The notes beneath the pieces are model-generated. The model did no database searches, was not told the origin of the DNA, and saw nothing but the letters and a program-made list of their open reading frames with translations. This document shows, in pieces, positions 23,801 through 32,977 of a DNA stretch of 64,000 nt. Made by a program: the position numbers and the translations under genes. This stretch comes from Myxococcaceae bacterium (GTDB lineage Bacteria > Myxococcota_A > Polyangia > Polyangiales > Ga0077539), in contig SCUS01000160.1 of assembly GCA_004297725.1 (NCBI GenBank), forward strand, positions 131,615 through 195,614. Reading direction: 5' to 3'. The stretch's first letter is position 1; every line of letters starts with the position of its first letter.

Positions 23801-24565
23801 CTACCGGGTGCCGGGAATGGGGAGGTTGCCCGGCACCGGCAGCGGGATGGTGTTGCCCGTCGGCTGCGCGGGGATGCCCGGGAGGGGTACGCCCGGGATG
23901 GGCCCCGCGTTGGCGCCGGTGTTGAAGCCCGGCAGCGACGGCGTCGGCAGGGACGGCGGCCTCGCCGAGGGGCCGGTGAAGAACCAGTTGCGGCCGGCGG
24001 CGCGGGCGCCCGCGTAGACGGTCTGCGCGGCGAGGAGGCAGGGCGTCTCGGTGAGGCCCCGGTGCTCGCCGTGGCAGAGGCTGGTGAGGTCGTCGCGGAG
24101 GCGGTCGTCGACGCGGGTGCGGCGCGCCTCGGTGGTGTCGAGCGCGAGGCCCCCGGCGCCGTAGTTGCGGTAGCCGAACTCGTGGCGGGCGCAGGCCCGG
24201 TCGAAGCTGTCCCGGAAGGGCCCGGAGATCTCCCCGAAGGAGCAGCCGCGGCTCTCCCAGTTGTAGGGAGGCGGGCGCACCCCGCGGAGGTTCTGGAAGG
24301 TCTGTAGCGGGAGCTGCATGTAGCCGTCGGCGGTGGCGGTGAGCAGCGCCCGGGGCGCGCTGGCCGACAGGGGCGTCGCGGCCGGGGCGTTGCGGACGCG
24401 GCGTCGGGAGCGGGAGCTTCCGCGCTGCGGGGGCGCGTTGCCGAGCAGGCCGCCGAGCGCCGTCTGCGCGGCGCCTACGGGGTCGGCGGGGGCGTCCTGC
24501 GCGAGGGCGAGAGCCGGCGAGCTGAGACCAGCGAGAGCGAGCGCGACACACACGTGGAATCTCAT
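23801..24565 (-). CDS. Secreted prokaryotic phospholipase A2-like protein (atypical HE instead of HD)
   Basis: GCSFGEISGPFRDSFDRACARHEFGYRNYGAGG resembles CxxPD...ACxRHDFGYRNY of bacterial PLA2; later RVDDRLRDDLTSLC; signal peptide. Confidence 0.65.
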   Translation of the reverse strand: MRFHVCVALALAGLSSPALALAQDAPADPVGAAQTALGGLLGNAPPQRGSSRSRRRVRNAPAATPLSASAPRALLTATADGYMQLPLQTFQNLRGVRPPPYNWESRGCSFGEISGPFRDSFDRACARHEFGYRNYGAGGLALDTTEARRTRVDDRLRDDLTSLCHGEHRGLTETPCLLAAQTVYAGARAAGRNWFFTGPSARPPSLPTPSLPGFNTGANAGPIPGVPLPGIPAQPTGNTIPLPVPGNLPIPGTR

Positions 24566-24628
24566 CGGGCGACGGTGCCCCAGTGCCGCGGCGGCGACAA
24601 GCGGGGGCGCGCGAACTCACCGGAGTAC

Positions 24629-24684
24629 GGAGTACGACCGCGAGGCCGTCAGCGAGGAGTCCGACGGCCTCGCGGTCGTACTCC
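24629..24684 (-). terminator. Perfect 22-bp stem / 12-nt loop hairpin downstream of the histidine kinase gene
   Basis: ggagtacgaccgcgaggccgtc (24629-24650) / gacggcctcgcggtcgtactcc (24663-24684); no U-tract. Confidence 0.55.
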
Positions 24685-24701
24685 GACTCCCAGACACGAA
24701 C

Positions 24702-26123
24702 TCAGGCCTCGGGCGCGGTCGCCCGGGGGATTCGCAGCGTGAAGGTCGCGCCGCCGCCTTCGGTCTCGGAGTAGGTGACGGAGCCCTCGTGCGCGAGCGC
24801 CACGTTGCGCACGATGGCGAGGCCCAGGCCCGTGCCCGCCGGGCGGGACGAGTAGAAGGGCGCGAAGACCTTCTCCCGCAGGGCCTCGTCGATGCCCTCG
24901 CCGTCGTCGGAGACCCGCAGCGAGAGCGCGTCGCCGTCGTCCGCGGCGCTCACCCGGACGGCGCGGCAGCGAGGCGCGCGGAGGGCGTTGTCGATGAGGT
25001 TGATGAGCGCGCGGCGGCAGAGCTCGGCGTCGACGTGCTCCCAGGCGAGGTCCGGCGGGACGGTCTGCGTGAGGGCGGGCATCGGAGAGAGGTCGGCGAC
25101 GCCCGCGCGGGCGGCGTCGACGGCGGTGGCGACCAGCGCGAGCACCTCCACCCGAGAGCGGCGGAGCGCGCCGGGGCGGCTGAAATCCAGCAGGTCGGTG
25201 ACGAGCCGCTGGAGCCGACGGGCCTCCTCGTCGATGATCTTCAGGAGCATCGACTGCTGCTCGTCGAGGGGGCCGCGGCGCACCGTCGCGAGCACGTTGA
25301 ACATCACCGCGAGGGGGTTGCGCACCTCGTGGGCCACCATCGCGGACATCTCCCCGAGGGCCGCGAGGCGCTCCTGGCGCACCAGCACCTCGCGGGTGTC
25401 GCGCAGCGCGCGCAGCGCCGTCTCCAGCGCGCGGGCGTTCTGCACGAAGCGCGCGACCACGCTCACCCCGACGCCCACGATCACCGCCAGGAACCCGAGG
25501 CTCAGCAGGTAGGGCGCGGCCAGCGCGAAGGAGAACACCACGGTGTCGTGCAGGGCCGTCGCGGCCAGGAAGAGCAGCGCGACGCCCTGCGCCCTGCCGC
25601 CGGGCCCGGGGTCTCGGATCGTTCTCACGCCGAGCACCGCGAGCGCGAGGACGTAGTAGATCGAGACCGCGCCGCCGAGGTGCGTCGGGATCACGTCGCG
25701 GTAGGTGAGCGAGAGCCACGAGACCTCTCGGGCGACGATGCGGTCGGTGACCGTGAGCCCGGGGATGAGATTGGTGAGCGCCGCGACGAGGGCGACGCCG
25801 ACCACGGCGCGCTCCCAGCGAGCGAGCTTGCGGCCCCGCTGCGCGGCGTCGAAGAAGAACCAGCACGCGCCGTGCAGCCCCGCGAGGAACATGTTGAAGC
25901 GCGCGAACCACGCGTACCAGTGCCCGGGCACCGCGAGGGTGGTGATCGCGTCGCCCACGGTGAACATCGCCGAGAGCACCGCCGCGAGCGCGTACCAGCG
26001 CAGCGAGCGCCAGCCGGGCGCCGTGGAGAAGCCGAGGCTCAGACCCGCGAAGGTGAGGGCCGAGAGCGCGGCGCAGAGGGCGATGAGCGCGGGGAGTGAC
26101 AGAGCGCCGACGATACTCCGCAA
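24702..26123 (-). CDS. Membrane-associated sensor histidine kinase
   Basis: Multiple N-terminal TM segments; H-box LAALGEMSAMVAHEVRNPLAV; N/G boxes LINLIDNALRAPR, DDGEGID, GTGLGLAIVRNVA. Confidence 0.9.
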   Translation of the reverse strand: MRSIVGALSLPALIALCAALSALTFAGLSLGFSTAPGWRSLRWYALAAVLSAMFTVGDAITTLAVPGHWYAWFARFNMFLAGLHGACWFFFDAAQRGRKLARWERAVVGVALVAALTNLIPGLTVTDRIVAREVSWLSLTYRDVIPTHLGGAVSIYYVLALAVLGVRTIRDPGPGGRAQGVALLFLAATALHDTVVFSFALAAPYLLSLGFLAVIVGVGVSVVARFVQNARALETALRALRDTREVLVRQERLAALGEMSAMVAHEVRNPLAVMFNVLATVRRGPLDEQQSMLLKIIDEEARRLQRLVTDLLDFSRPGALRRSRVEVLALVATAVDAARAGVADLSPMPALTQTVPPDLAWEHVDAELCRRALINLIDNALRAPRCRAVRVSAADDGDALSLRVSDDGEGIDEALREKVFAPFYSSRPAGTGLGLAIVRNVALAHEGSVTYSETEGGGATFTLRIPRATAPEA

Positions 26124-26200
26124 CGGCGGGCTTCACCCCGCCGGGGGCCAGACGTCGGTCCCCCGAGGGCCATACGTCTGGCTCCCTCGGCGCCCCGCCC

Positions 26201-26794
26201 TCACCCCAGCACGCGCACCCCGAAGCCCTCCAGCAGCGCCACCACCCTCGTCAGCGGCAGCCCGATCACCGCCGTGAAGTCGTCCCCGCGCACCCGCTCG
26301 AAGAGCGCGATGCCCAGCGACTCCACCCGGTACGAGCCCGCGCAGTCCAGCGGCGCGTCCCTCGCCACGTAGTCCGCGATCGCCTCGTCGGTCAGCGCCC
26401 GCATCACCAGCGCGTGCGTGTCCACCACCGTCTCCGTGCGGCCGCTCGCCCGGTGGTGCAGCGCCACCGCCGTGTGCAGCCGGTGCTCCCTCCCCGCCAG
26501 GCCCCGAAGCTGCGCCCGGGCGTTCTCCGCCGTGTGCGGCTTGCCCAGCGCCTCTCCGTCGAGCTCCCCCATCTGGTCGGAGCCGATGATCACCGCGTCG
26601 GGGTACTGGCCCCCCAGCGCCTCGGCCTTGCCGATGGCCAGCGCCCTCGCCCGCTCGGCGATGGGCAGCGCGCGCAACGCCCCCTTCGCGGCCTCCTCGT
26701 CGAAGGGCGACGGCATGCACGTCACCGAGATCCCCAGGCGCCCGATGAGCTCCCTGCGGTAGCGCGACGTCGAGGCCAGGATCACCCCGCTCAT
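26201..26794 (-). CDS. maf: Maf-like nucleotide pyrophosphatase
   Basis: VILASTSRYRRELIGRLG, IIGSDQMGELDGEALGKPHTAENARAQLRGLAGREH. Confidence 0.9.
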   Translation of the reverse strand: MSGVILASTSRYRRELIGRLGISVTCMPSPFDEEAAKGALRALPIAERARALAIGKAEALGGQYPDAVIIGSDQMGELDGEALGKPHTAENARAQLRGLAGREHRLHTAVALHHRASGRTETVVDTHALVMRALTDEAIADYVARDAPLDCAGSYRVESLGIALFERVRGDDFTAVIGLPLTRVVALLEGFGVRVLG

Positions 26795-27897
26795 GCCAGC
26801 GGGTCGTCCACGTCGACCTCGACGGCCCGCTGCCGCCTCGCCTCCAGCCGCGACTGCACATAGCCCACGAGCGGACCGACGTAGTCCTCGAAGGCGGGGC
26901 ACTCCACCCCGTGCGACGCCAGCAGCGCCCGCGTCCCGGAGTTGGCGTAGCGGGCCCGGGTCGCGAGCCGATCGACGAAGGCCCTCGGGCTGCGGGTGAG
27001 CCGCTCGAAGCCCGGCGTGTTGAGCAGCGCCCGGGAGAGGTTCACCGGCACCATCCCCCGAGGAACCCTCCGCCCCGCCACCTGCGCGATGCGCTCGAAG
27101 GCGTGCTTCGTCGTCGGCGGCGACGGGTCGACCACGTGGAAGGTGCGCCCCGCGGCCTCGCGCATCACCCCCAGGGTCACCCCGGCGCGCGCCACGTGGT
27201 CGACCGGCACCATGTTGAGCGGGAGGTCGCCGCCCGCCGGCAGCGGCAGCCGCAGGTCGACCGGCGAGCTCAACATCAACATGATGAACAGGTAGGGGCC
27301 GTCGAAGAGGTCGATCTCCCCGGTGCGCGAGTCGCCCACGATCATCGACGCCCGCACCACCGTCACCGGCAGCGTGGCCATCGCCTGACGCAGCAGCTTC
27401 TCGGCGCTGTGCATCGTCTCCTCTGCGGGGGAGCGCAGCCGCTGCCCCAGGTCGAGGTCGTCCTCGCGCAGCAGGCCTTCTGCGCCGCCGAGGGCGAGCA
27501 CCGAGCTGTAGGCCACCACCCGGGGCGCGCTGCCCTGCTCCAGCCCCGCGCGGGCGAGCTCCAGCACCTCCTTCGTCCCCTGGATGTTGAGCGCCCGGAT
27601 CGCCGAGTCCCCCACCTCCAGGCTGGTCGAGTACGCCGCGTGGTGCACCACGTCGATGCGCCTCGCCAGGTCGAGGAACTCCCTCCCCCCGAGCCCCATG
27701 TCGATCGCCGTCACCTCGCCTTCGAGCACCTCCACCCGCCCGGCGTCGGCGCCCAGCGTGGCCGCCCAGCGCCGCGCCTCCTCCAGGAAGCGCCCCCGCA
27801 CCAGCATCACCACGCTCGCGTCAGGGTCGGCGAGCACCTCCGTCGCGATGCGCCGCGCCAGCAGCCGGGGGTAGCCCGTGACCAGACGCGTGGTCAC
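26791..27897 (-). CDS. Extended SDR / NAD(P)-dependent epimerase-like protein
   Basis: GTG start overlapping argS stop; VTGYPRLLARRIATEVL, VVHHAAYSTSLEV, NIQGTKEVLELA. Confidence 0.75.
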   Translation of the reverse strand: MTTRLVTGYPRLLARRIATEVLADPDASVVMLVRGRFLEEARRWAATLGADAGRVEVLEGEVTAIDMGLGGREFLDLARRIDVVHHAAYSTSLEVGDSAIRALNIQGTKEVLELARAGLEQGSAPRVVAYSSVLALGGAEGLLREDDLDLGQRLRSPAEETMHSAEKLLRQAMATLPVTVVRASMIVGDSRTGEIDLFDGPYLFIMLMLSSPVDLRLPLPAGGDLPLNMVPVDHVARAGVTLGVMREAAGRTFHVVDPSPPTTKHAFERIAQVAGRRVPRGMVPVNLSRALLNTPGFERLTRSPRAFVDRLATRARYANSGTRALLASHGVECPAFEDYVGPLVGYVQSRLEARRQRAVEVDVDDPLA

Positions 27898-29654
27898 ATC
27901 CGCTCCACGACCTCGATGCCCAGCAGGTCGAGGCCCCGCCGCAGCACCGTCGCCACCCGGTCGCAGAGCGTCAGCCGCGCGGCGCGCACCGAGGGCTCCG
28001 CGTCCTTCACCGGGCAGTCGTTGAAGAAGCTCGAGAAGGCCCCCGCGAGCTCGAAGAGGTAGTCGCAGAGCGCGTGAGGCCGCGACGACATCGCCACCTC
28101 CTCCACCGCCAAGGGGTAGCGCAGCAGGGTCATCACCAGCGCCCGCTCGGTGGGCTCGAGCGCCACCAGCGGCCCCGGCACCGCCCCGAGCTCGGCCACC
28201 TTGCGCTGGATCGATCGGATGCGCGCATACGCGTACTGCACGTAGGGAGCCGTGTTGCCCTGGAGCGAGAGGGCCTTGTCCCAGGTGAAGGTGATGAGGG
28301 TCTGACGGTCCTTGGAGAGGTCGTTGTACTTCACCGACCCGAGGCCCACGACGCGCGCCACCTCCGCGAGCTCGGCCTCGGCCAGGTCGGCGTTGAGCGA
28401 GCGGGCCACGTCGGCCGCGCGCTTCTCCGCCTCGTCGAGCAGCGACTCCAGCGAGATCACGTTGCCGTCGCGGGTCGAGAAGGTTCCCTCGGGCAGGCGC
28501 ATCAGCCCGAACCACACGTGCTCGAGGCGGGCCGGCACGCCCAGCCGACGCGCCACCGCGAAGAGCTGGCGGAAGTGGAGCTGCTGCCGCTCGTCGGTGA
28601 CGATCAGGATGCGAGAGGGGCTCCACCGCCCGATGCGGTAGCGCATCGCCGCGATGTCGCTGGTGCCGTAGAGGAAGCCCCCGTCGGCCTTGCGCACGAG
28701 CATCGGGGGCATCGCCTCGCCGTCGCGCTCCTTGGTGAAGGTCACGATCACCGCCCCCTGGCTGTGCTCCGCGATGCCCTTCTCCAGCAGCTCGTCGACC
28801 GTCGCCGCGAGCTGGTCGTTGTAGAAGCTCTCTCCCAGCACCTCGTCGAAGCTCACCCCGAGGCGCTTGTAGACCCGGTCGAACTCCGCCATCGAGACGT
28901 CGACGAACTGCTTCCACAGCGCGACGTTCTCCGGGTCGCCCGCCTGTAGCTTCACCAGCTCGGCGCGCGCCTCCAGGAGCAGCGCCGGGGCCTGCGCCGG
29001 GAGCGCCGCGTCGTCGTCGTCGCCCTCCTTCACCGGGGCGCCGAGCGCCTGCTTCTGGGCCCTCTCCTCCTCGGTGTACTTTACATAGATGCGTAACAGC
29101 TCGCCCACCGGGTCGCGCTCGTAGGCGGCGCGGTCGAGGTAGCGGCGCCACCCGACGATGAGCTTGCCGAACTGCGTCCCCCAGTCGCCCAGGTGGTTGT
29201 CGGCGACGACGGTGTAGCCCACCGCGCGCAGCACCCGCTTCATCGCCTCGCCCAGGATCGTCGAGCGGATGTGCCCGATGTGCATGGGCTTGGCGACGTT
29301 GGGAGAGGAGTAGTCGAGCACCACCGTCTGCCCCGCGCCCACCGGGCGGTGCGTGAGGCAGTCGTCGAGGTGTGTGGCGATCCAGGCGTCGCGCAGGGTG
29401 ACGTTGATGAAGCCCGCGCCCGCCATCTCGGCCTTCTCGACCGCGGGGTGCGAGAGCACCGACGGGAGGATGGCGGCGGCCAGGTCGCGCGGCGGCTTGC
29501 GCAGCGCCTTGGCGAGCTGCATCGCGGCGGTGCACTGCACGTCCGCGCGGGGCGACGGCTCGAACACCAGCGTGGGGGGCACGCCCTCCGCCCCGAAGGC
29601 CTTTACCAGCGCCGCCGAGGCGGCCGATCCCAACTCTTCCAATAGCGCGTGCAT
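27894..29654 (-). CDS. argS: Arginyl-tRNA synthetase
   Basis: HIGH motif SSPNVAKPMHIGHIRSTILGEA; VSFDEVLGESFYND; class Ia C-terminal region. Confidence 0.97.
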   Translation of the reverse strand: MHALLEELGSAASAALVKAFGAEGVPPTLVFEPSPRADVQCTAAMQLAKALRKPPRDLAAAILPSVLSHPAVEKAEMAGAGFINVTLRDAWIATHLDDCLTHRPVGAGQTVVLDYSSPNVAKPMHIGHIRSTILGEAMKRVLRAVGYTVVADNHLGDWGTQFGKLIVGWRRYLDRAAYERDPVGELLRIYVKYTEEERAQKQALGAPVKEGDDDDAALPAQAPALLLEARAELVKLQAGDPENVALWKQFVDVSMAEFDRVYKRLGVSFDEVLGESFYNDQLAATVDELLEKGIAEHSQGAVIVTFTKERDGEAMPPMLVRKADGGFLYGTSDIAAMRYRIGRWSPSRILIVTDERQQLHFRQLFAVARRLGVPARLEHVWFGLMRLPEGTFSTRDGNVISLESLLDEAEKRAADVARSLNADLAEAELAEVARVVGLGSVKYNDLSKDRQTLITFTWDKALSLQGNTAPYVQYAYARIRSIQRKVAELGAVPGPLVALEPTERALVMTLLRYPLAVEEVAMSSRPHALCDYLFELAGAFSSFFNDCPVKDAEPSVRAARLTLCDRVATVLRRGLDLLGIEVVERM

Positions 29655-29696
29655 AAGGGCCGCGGAGCCTACACCAGCGGCGCGCCCCTCAGGAGG

Positions 29697-29984
29697 CGGC
29701 CTGACGGGTTGGGTACGGCGTCCGAGGGCGCTTCCCCGGTACGACCGCGCGGTGTCGGTACCCAGAGCCAGACCCCGAGCGTCAGCGAGGGAGAGCGCCC
29801 GTTCGGGTCGTCAGTTCACGTCCGGAATCTGCGATGATTCCTGCCAGAATCGCGGCGTCGGAGATCCGCGCTGACGACCCGGGCGGGCGCTCTCCCTCGC
29901 TGACGCTCGGGGTCTGGCTCTGGGTACCGACACCGCGCGGTCGTACCGGGGAAGCGCCAGCACCGTACCCGACCCGTCGGGCCA
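29697..29984. repeat. Long near-perfect inverted repeat (~115 bp arms, ~60 bp centre)
   Basis: Left arm gcctgacgggttgggtacggcgtccgagggcgcttccccggtacgaccgcgcggtgtcggtacccagagccagaccccgagcgtcagcgagggagagcgcccg... matches the reverse complement of the segment ending ...gtacccgacccgtcgggc. Confidence 0.9.
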
Positions 29985-30000
29985 CCGCTCCAGGAGGCGC

Positions 30001-30429
30001 TCAGCGCGTGGCGAACCACTCGTGCCAGACGGTGCAGAGGTACCAGCTCGCGCCCGGGGCCTGCTCGCAGAAGGCGAAGCGCCCCGCCTCGGGGCCCTCG
30101 TGGGCGCTCAGGTCGCGGAGGAAGAGCGTGAGGCAGCGGGAGTCGTCGCTCAGGATGGCGCGCATCCGGCGGAGCTGGCCGTGGTGGACCTTGTCCACCG
30201 GGAGGAGCACGTCGTGCCCGTCGACGGAGATGAAGTCCGGGGCCTCGGGGAGCACCTCCCAGTGGGGCAGCACGTCGCCGGAGGAGCCCGGCTGAAGGCG
30301 GTCTCTCCAGGAGAGCGGGCCCTCGTGCTTACCGACGAAGTGGTCGTAGCGCTGCTCGATGAGCCAGGCGCGCACCGGCTCGTCGAGGTCGGCAACATGC
30401 AGCGTGGCAGGCGACAGGAGGATGCTCAT
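30001..30429 (-). CDS. Hypothetical protein
   Basis: MSILLSPATLHVADLDEPVRAWLIEQRYDHFVGK; ORF compatible with neighbours. Confidence 0.5.
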   Translation of the reverse strand: MSILLSPATLHVADLDEPVRAWLIEQRYDHFVGKHEGPLSWRDRLQPGSSGDVLPHWEVLPEAPDFISVDGHDVLLPVDKVHHGQLRRMRAILSDDSRCLTLFLRDLSAHEGPEAGRFAFCEQAPGASWYLCTVWHEWFATR

Positions 30430-30471
30430 GGGCTGACGATGGTGCCGTTGCAGGGCGCTCCGCAAGGGCGC

Positions 30472-31686
30472 TCACACCCCGCCGCAAGCCGGGCAGCGAC
30501 CGAGCTCGCCCGCGTAGACGGCGTGGCAGGAGCCGCAGGCCCGGCGACCCAGGGCGGACCCCTCGTCGAGGCGCGCCAGCTCGGGGTAGAGCACCTCCAG
30601 CTCGGCGGAGGACATCGGGTCGCCCTCGTCGGCCGGGGACCACACGACCTCCAGCGCCGCGAGCTGCTCGGCCCGAGGGGGGATCATCCCTTCGAGCGCG
30701 GCCATGAGGGCCGGGAGGCTCATCCCCGGGGGCAAGGGTGGGAGCGGGCCCTTCGAGGCCACCAGCAGGCTCACCACCACGAGCCCGGGGCCCTCCTCGG
30801 AGCTCGCCCGGAGCTTCGGCCCCGCCACGCGCCGCGCGTTGTCGATGGTCTCGACGGTGTACCTGCCCCGCAGCGAGTCGGCGACCCTCCCGAACACCTG
30901 CTGCCCCTGCGCGGGGTCGAGCGCCCAGCTCTGGAACACCCCGTACCGGGCGCCCCGGTGCGCCGCTGCGAGGGCGTCGCGCGCGAGCGTGGCGGCGGCG
31001 TGGAGGCCCTGAGGGGAGCCGGGGTCGATGCCCGCCGCGGCCCGGGAGAGGGCGTGCTGGATGGAGGCCCGGGCGGTCCAGTCGAAGGCGATGGAGACGC
31101 GGCGCACCTCGACGCCGGGGTGGCGCATCGGGACGGGCGCGCGCATCGGGCCCTGCGGACGGGGCGCCGAGGCTCCCTCGCGGGTGAGCCAGAAGGTGAG
31201 CGCCGCGCCGAGCCCGAAGGCCAACGCTCCCGCAACGGCTCCAGGGAGCGTTCGGGTGGGACCGTAGCGGGCGTTGAAGTCCTGCTGGGGGTGGGTGATC
31301 TGGTACTCGGCGTTGTCGATGCTGCGGGTGCGCGAGCTGGTCGTCAGCGCGATCTCTCGGGCCGGCGGGCGGCGGTAGTCGGTCACCCTCACCCGCGGCG
31401 CAGGGGGCGGCGGCGGCGGCGGCGGCGAAGGCATCGCCGGGGTCGGCACGGCCACGGGCACCGGCACGGGCATCGCCGGCGCGGGCATCGGCGCGGGCAT
31501 CGCGGGCATGGGCGGCGGAGCGGGCGGCGCAGGCATCGGGGGCGGCGCGTACGACGGAGCCGCCGGGGCCGCGGCCGAGGGAGACCCCCAGTTGGAGCCG
31601 CCGAAGCGCCCACCGGTCTGCTGCCCGAGGGCCGAGTGGGCCTGGAGCACGAGGCACAGAGCGATCAACCGGGCGCGTCGTCTCAT
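30472..31686 (-). CDS. DUF1517-like secreted/membrane protein with C-terminal zinc ribbon
   Basis: Signal peptide; GGRFGGSNWG; TM ALAFGLGAALTFWL; VRRVSIAFDWTARASIQHALSR; CGSCHAVYAGELGRCPACGG. Confidence 0.6.
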   Translation of the reverse strand: MRRRARLIALCLVLQAHSALGQQTGGRFGGSNWGSPSAAAPAAPSYAPPPMPAPPAPPPMPAMPAPMPAPAMPVPVPVAVPTPAMPSPPPPPPPPAPRVRVTDYRRPPAREIALTTSSRTRSIDNAEYQITHPQQDFNARYGPTRTLPGAVAGALAFGLGAALTFWLTREGASAPRPQGPMRAPVPMRHPGVEVRRVSIAFDWTARASIQHALSRAAAGIDPGSPQGLHAAATLARDALAAAHRGARYGVFQSWALDPAQGQQVFGRVADSLRGRYTVETIDNARRVAGPKLRASSEEGPGLVVVSLLVASKGPLPPLPPGMSLPALMAALEGMIPPRAEQLAALEVVWSPADEGDPMSSAELEVLYPELARLDEGSALGRRACGSCHAVYAGELGRCPACGGV

Positions 31687-31761
31687 GGCGGCTGCGAGGG
31701 TACCCCAAAGCCCGCGGTGTCCATCGGGCGGCGACCGTGAGAGATTCGCTCCCCGGGATCG

Positions 31762-32940
31762 ATGAAGACCACGCTGCGGGTGCTGGGGCTCTCGATCTCG
31801 TTCGTCGTGGCGCTGTTCGTGTTTCTGTTCGTGGCCTACGGGATGCGGGCGAGGCTGCCGCCGTTGCCGCTGCGGGCGATCGGAAGGGCGGAGGCGCTCT
31901 CGGCCTTCGAGGGAGAGCGCCAGCTCGCCACGCAGCTCGGGATGACCCTCGCCGAGGAGGGAGAGGCGCCGGTGACCCTGGTCGACGGCGTGGGCGTGTG
32001 GCGACGGCCCATCGCCCTGGGGGCGAGGGAGTGCGTCGCGGTGATCGTGACGGCCTACGGGTACCAGTCGCCCCGCGCGGTGGCCGTGCAGGACCTCGCC
32101 GCCGACTCGTCGCGCATCACCACGTACCCGGTCGCGCCGCTCTCGGTGCACCGCGGCAGCGAGGGGCTCGTCGCGCAGACCCAGTGGTGCAATTGGGACG
32201 CGCAGCCGCGCGTCGCCGTCGCCGAGACCCGAGGCACCGACCCGCTGGTGAACTCACCCTTCCATGAAGGCGTGCTGCACTACGCGGTGTACCGGGCGCC
32301 CTGGGGTCGCGTGGGCGGCCCGCTCGCCCTCACCCGCGGCGAGCTCTCGGCGTCGGGGCTCGCCTCGCTCGGACCGGAGCCCGCGGTGCTCGCGGCGCAG
32401 TCGCAGGTTCCGCCGGGAGCGCGCTCCCTGGGCGCGGCGATCGAGCTCACCATGGCGGGCGCCCGGCTGCTCCCGGCCAACGCGACCACCTACCAGCGGC
32501 TCTACGACGCCGTGCGGGGAGACCTCGACGCGGGGGTCAACCCGAGGGTGGATCCCTTCGTCCCTCCGGGCGACCGCTGGGGCCTCGGGCTGCCGGTGAA
32601 CTTCCGTCAGGTGACCGAGACCGCGCTGCGAGGCGCTCGCCAGCCGCCCCTCCACGACGCCGTGATCGAGGTCGCGGAGAACCGCTTCCGACGGGTGCTG
32701 CTGGTGGCCGACCTGGGGCGGCTTGGCGCCTCCTGCGCGACGCTGATGTTCACCCGCCTGGTGGTGGCCCAGGGGGCCTCGCTGATGCGGCACCAGGGAG
32801 CGGAGCGCGGCGTGGCGATCCCGGCGCAGGGCAACGTGGTGATCGACCGGCAGTGCCCCGCGGGGGCGGTGGTGATCTACACCGCGAGCGACAGCGACCA
32901 GGAGACGTACCGACTCGACGTCTACGCGACGACGAACTGA
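31762..32940 (+). CDS. Hypothetical protein with N-terminal TM
   Basis: MKTTLRVLGLSISFVVALFVFLFVAYG; 392-aa ORF. Confidence 0.6.
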   Translation: MKTTLRVLGLSISFVVALFVFLFVAYGMRARLPPLPLRAIGRAEALSAFEGERQLATQLGMTLAEEGEAPVTLVDGVGVWRRPIALGARECVAVIVTAYGYQSPRAVAVQDLAADSSRITTYPVAPLSVHRGSEGLVAQTQWCNWDAQPRVAVAETRGTDPLVNSPFHEGVLHYAVYRAPWGRVGGPLALTRGELSASGLASLGPEPAVLAAQSQVPPGARSLGAAIELTMAGARLLPANATTYQRLYDAVRGDLDAGVNPRVDPFVPPGDRWGLGLPVNFRQVTETALRGARQPPLHDAVIEVAENRFRRVLLVADLGRLGASCATLMFTRLVVAQGASLMRHQGAERGVAIPAQGNVVIDRQCPAGAVVIYTASDSDQETYRLDVYATTN

Positions 32941-32977
32941 AGGGGATCGGACGACCACGACGGAGGCTCTGACGCCG

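Noticed and set aside
29782-30019. Small ORFs (67 aa) inside the 29.7-30.0 kb palindrome
   Set aside because: The same peptide (RGVGTQSQTPSVSEGER) appears from both arms and strands as a consequence of the inverted repeat
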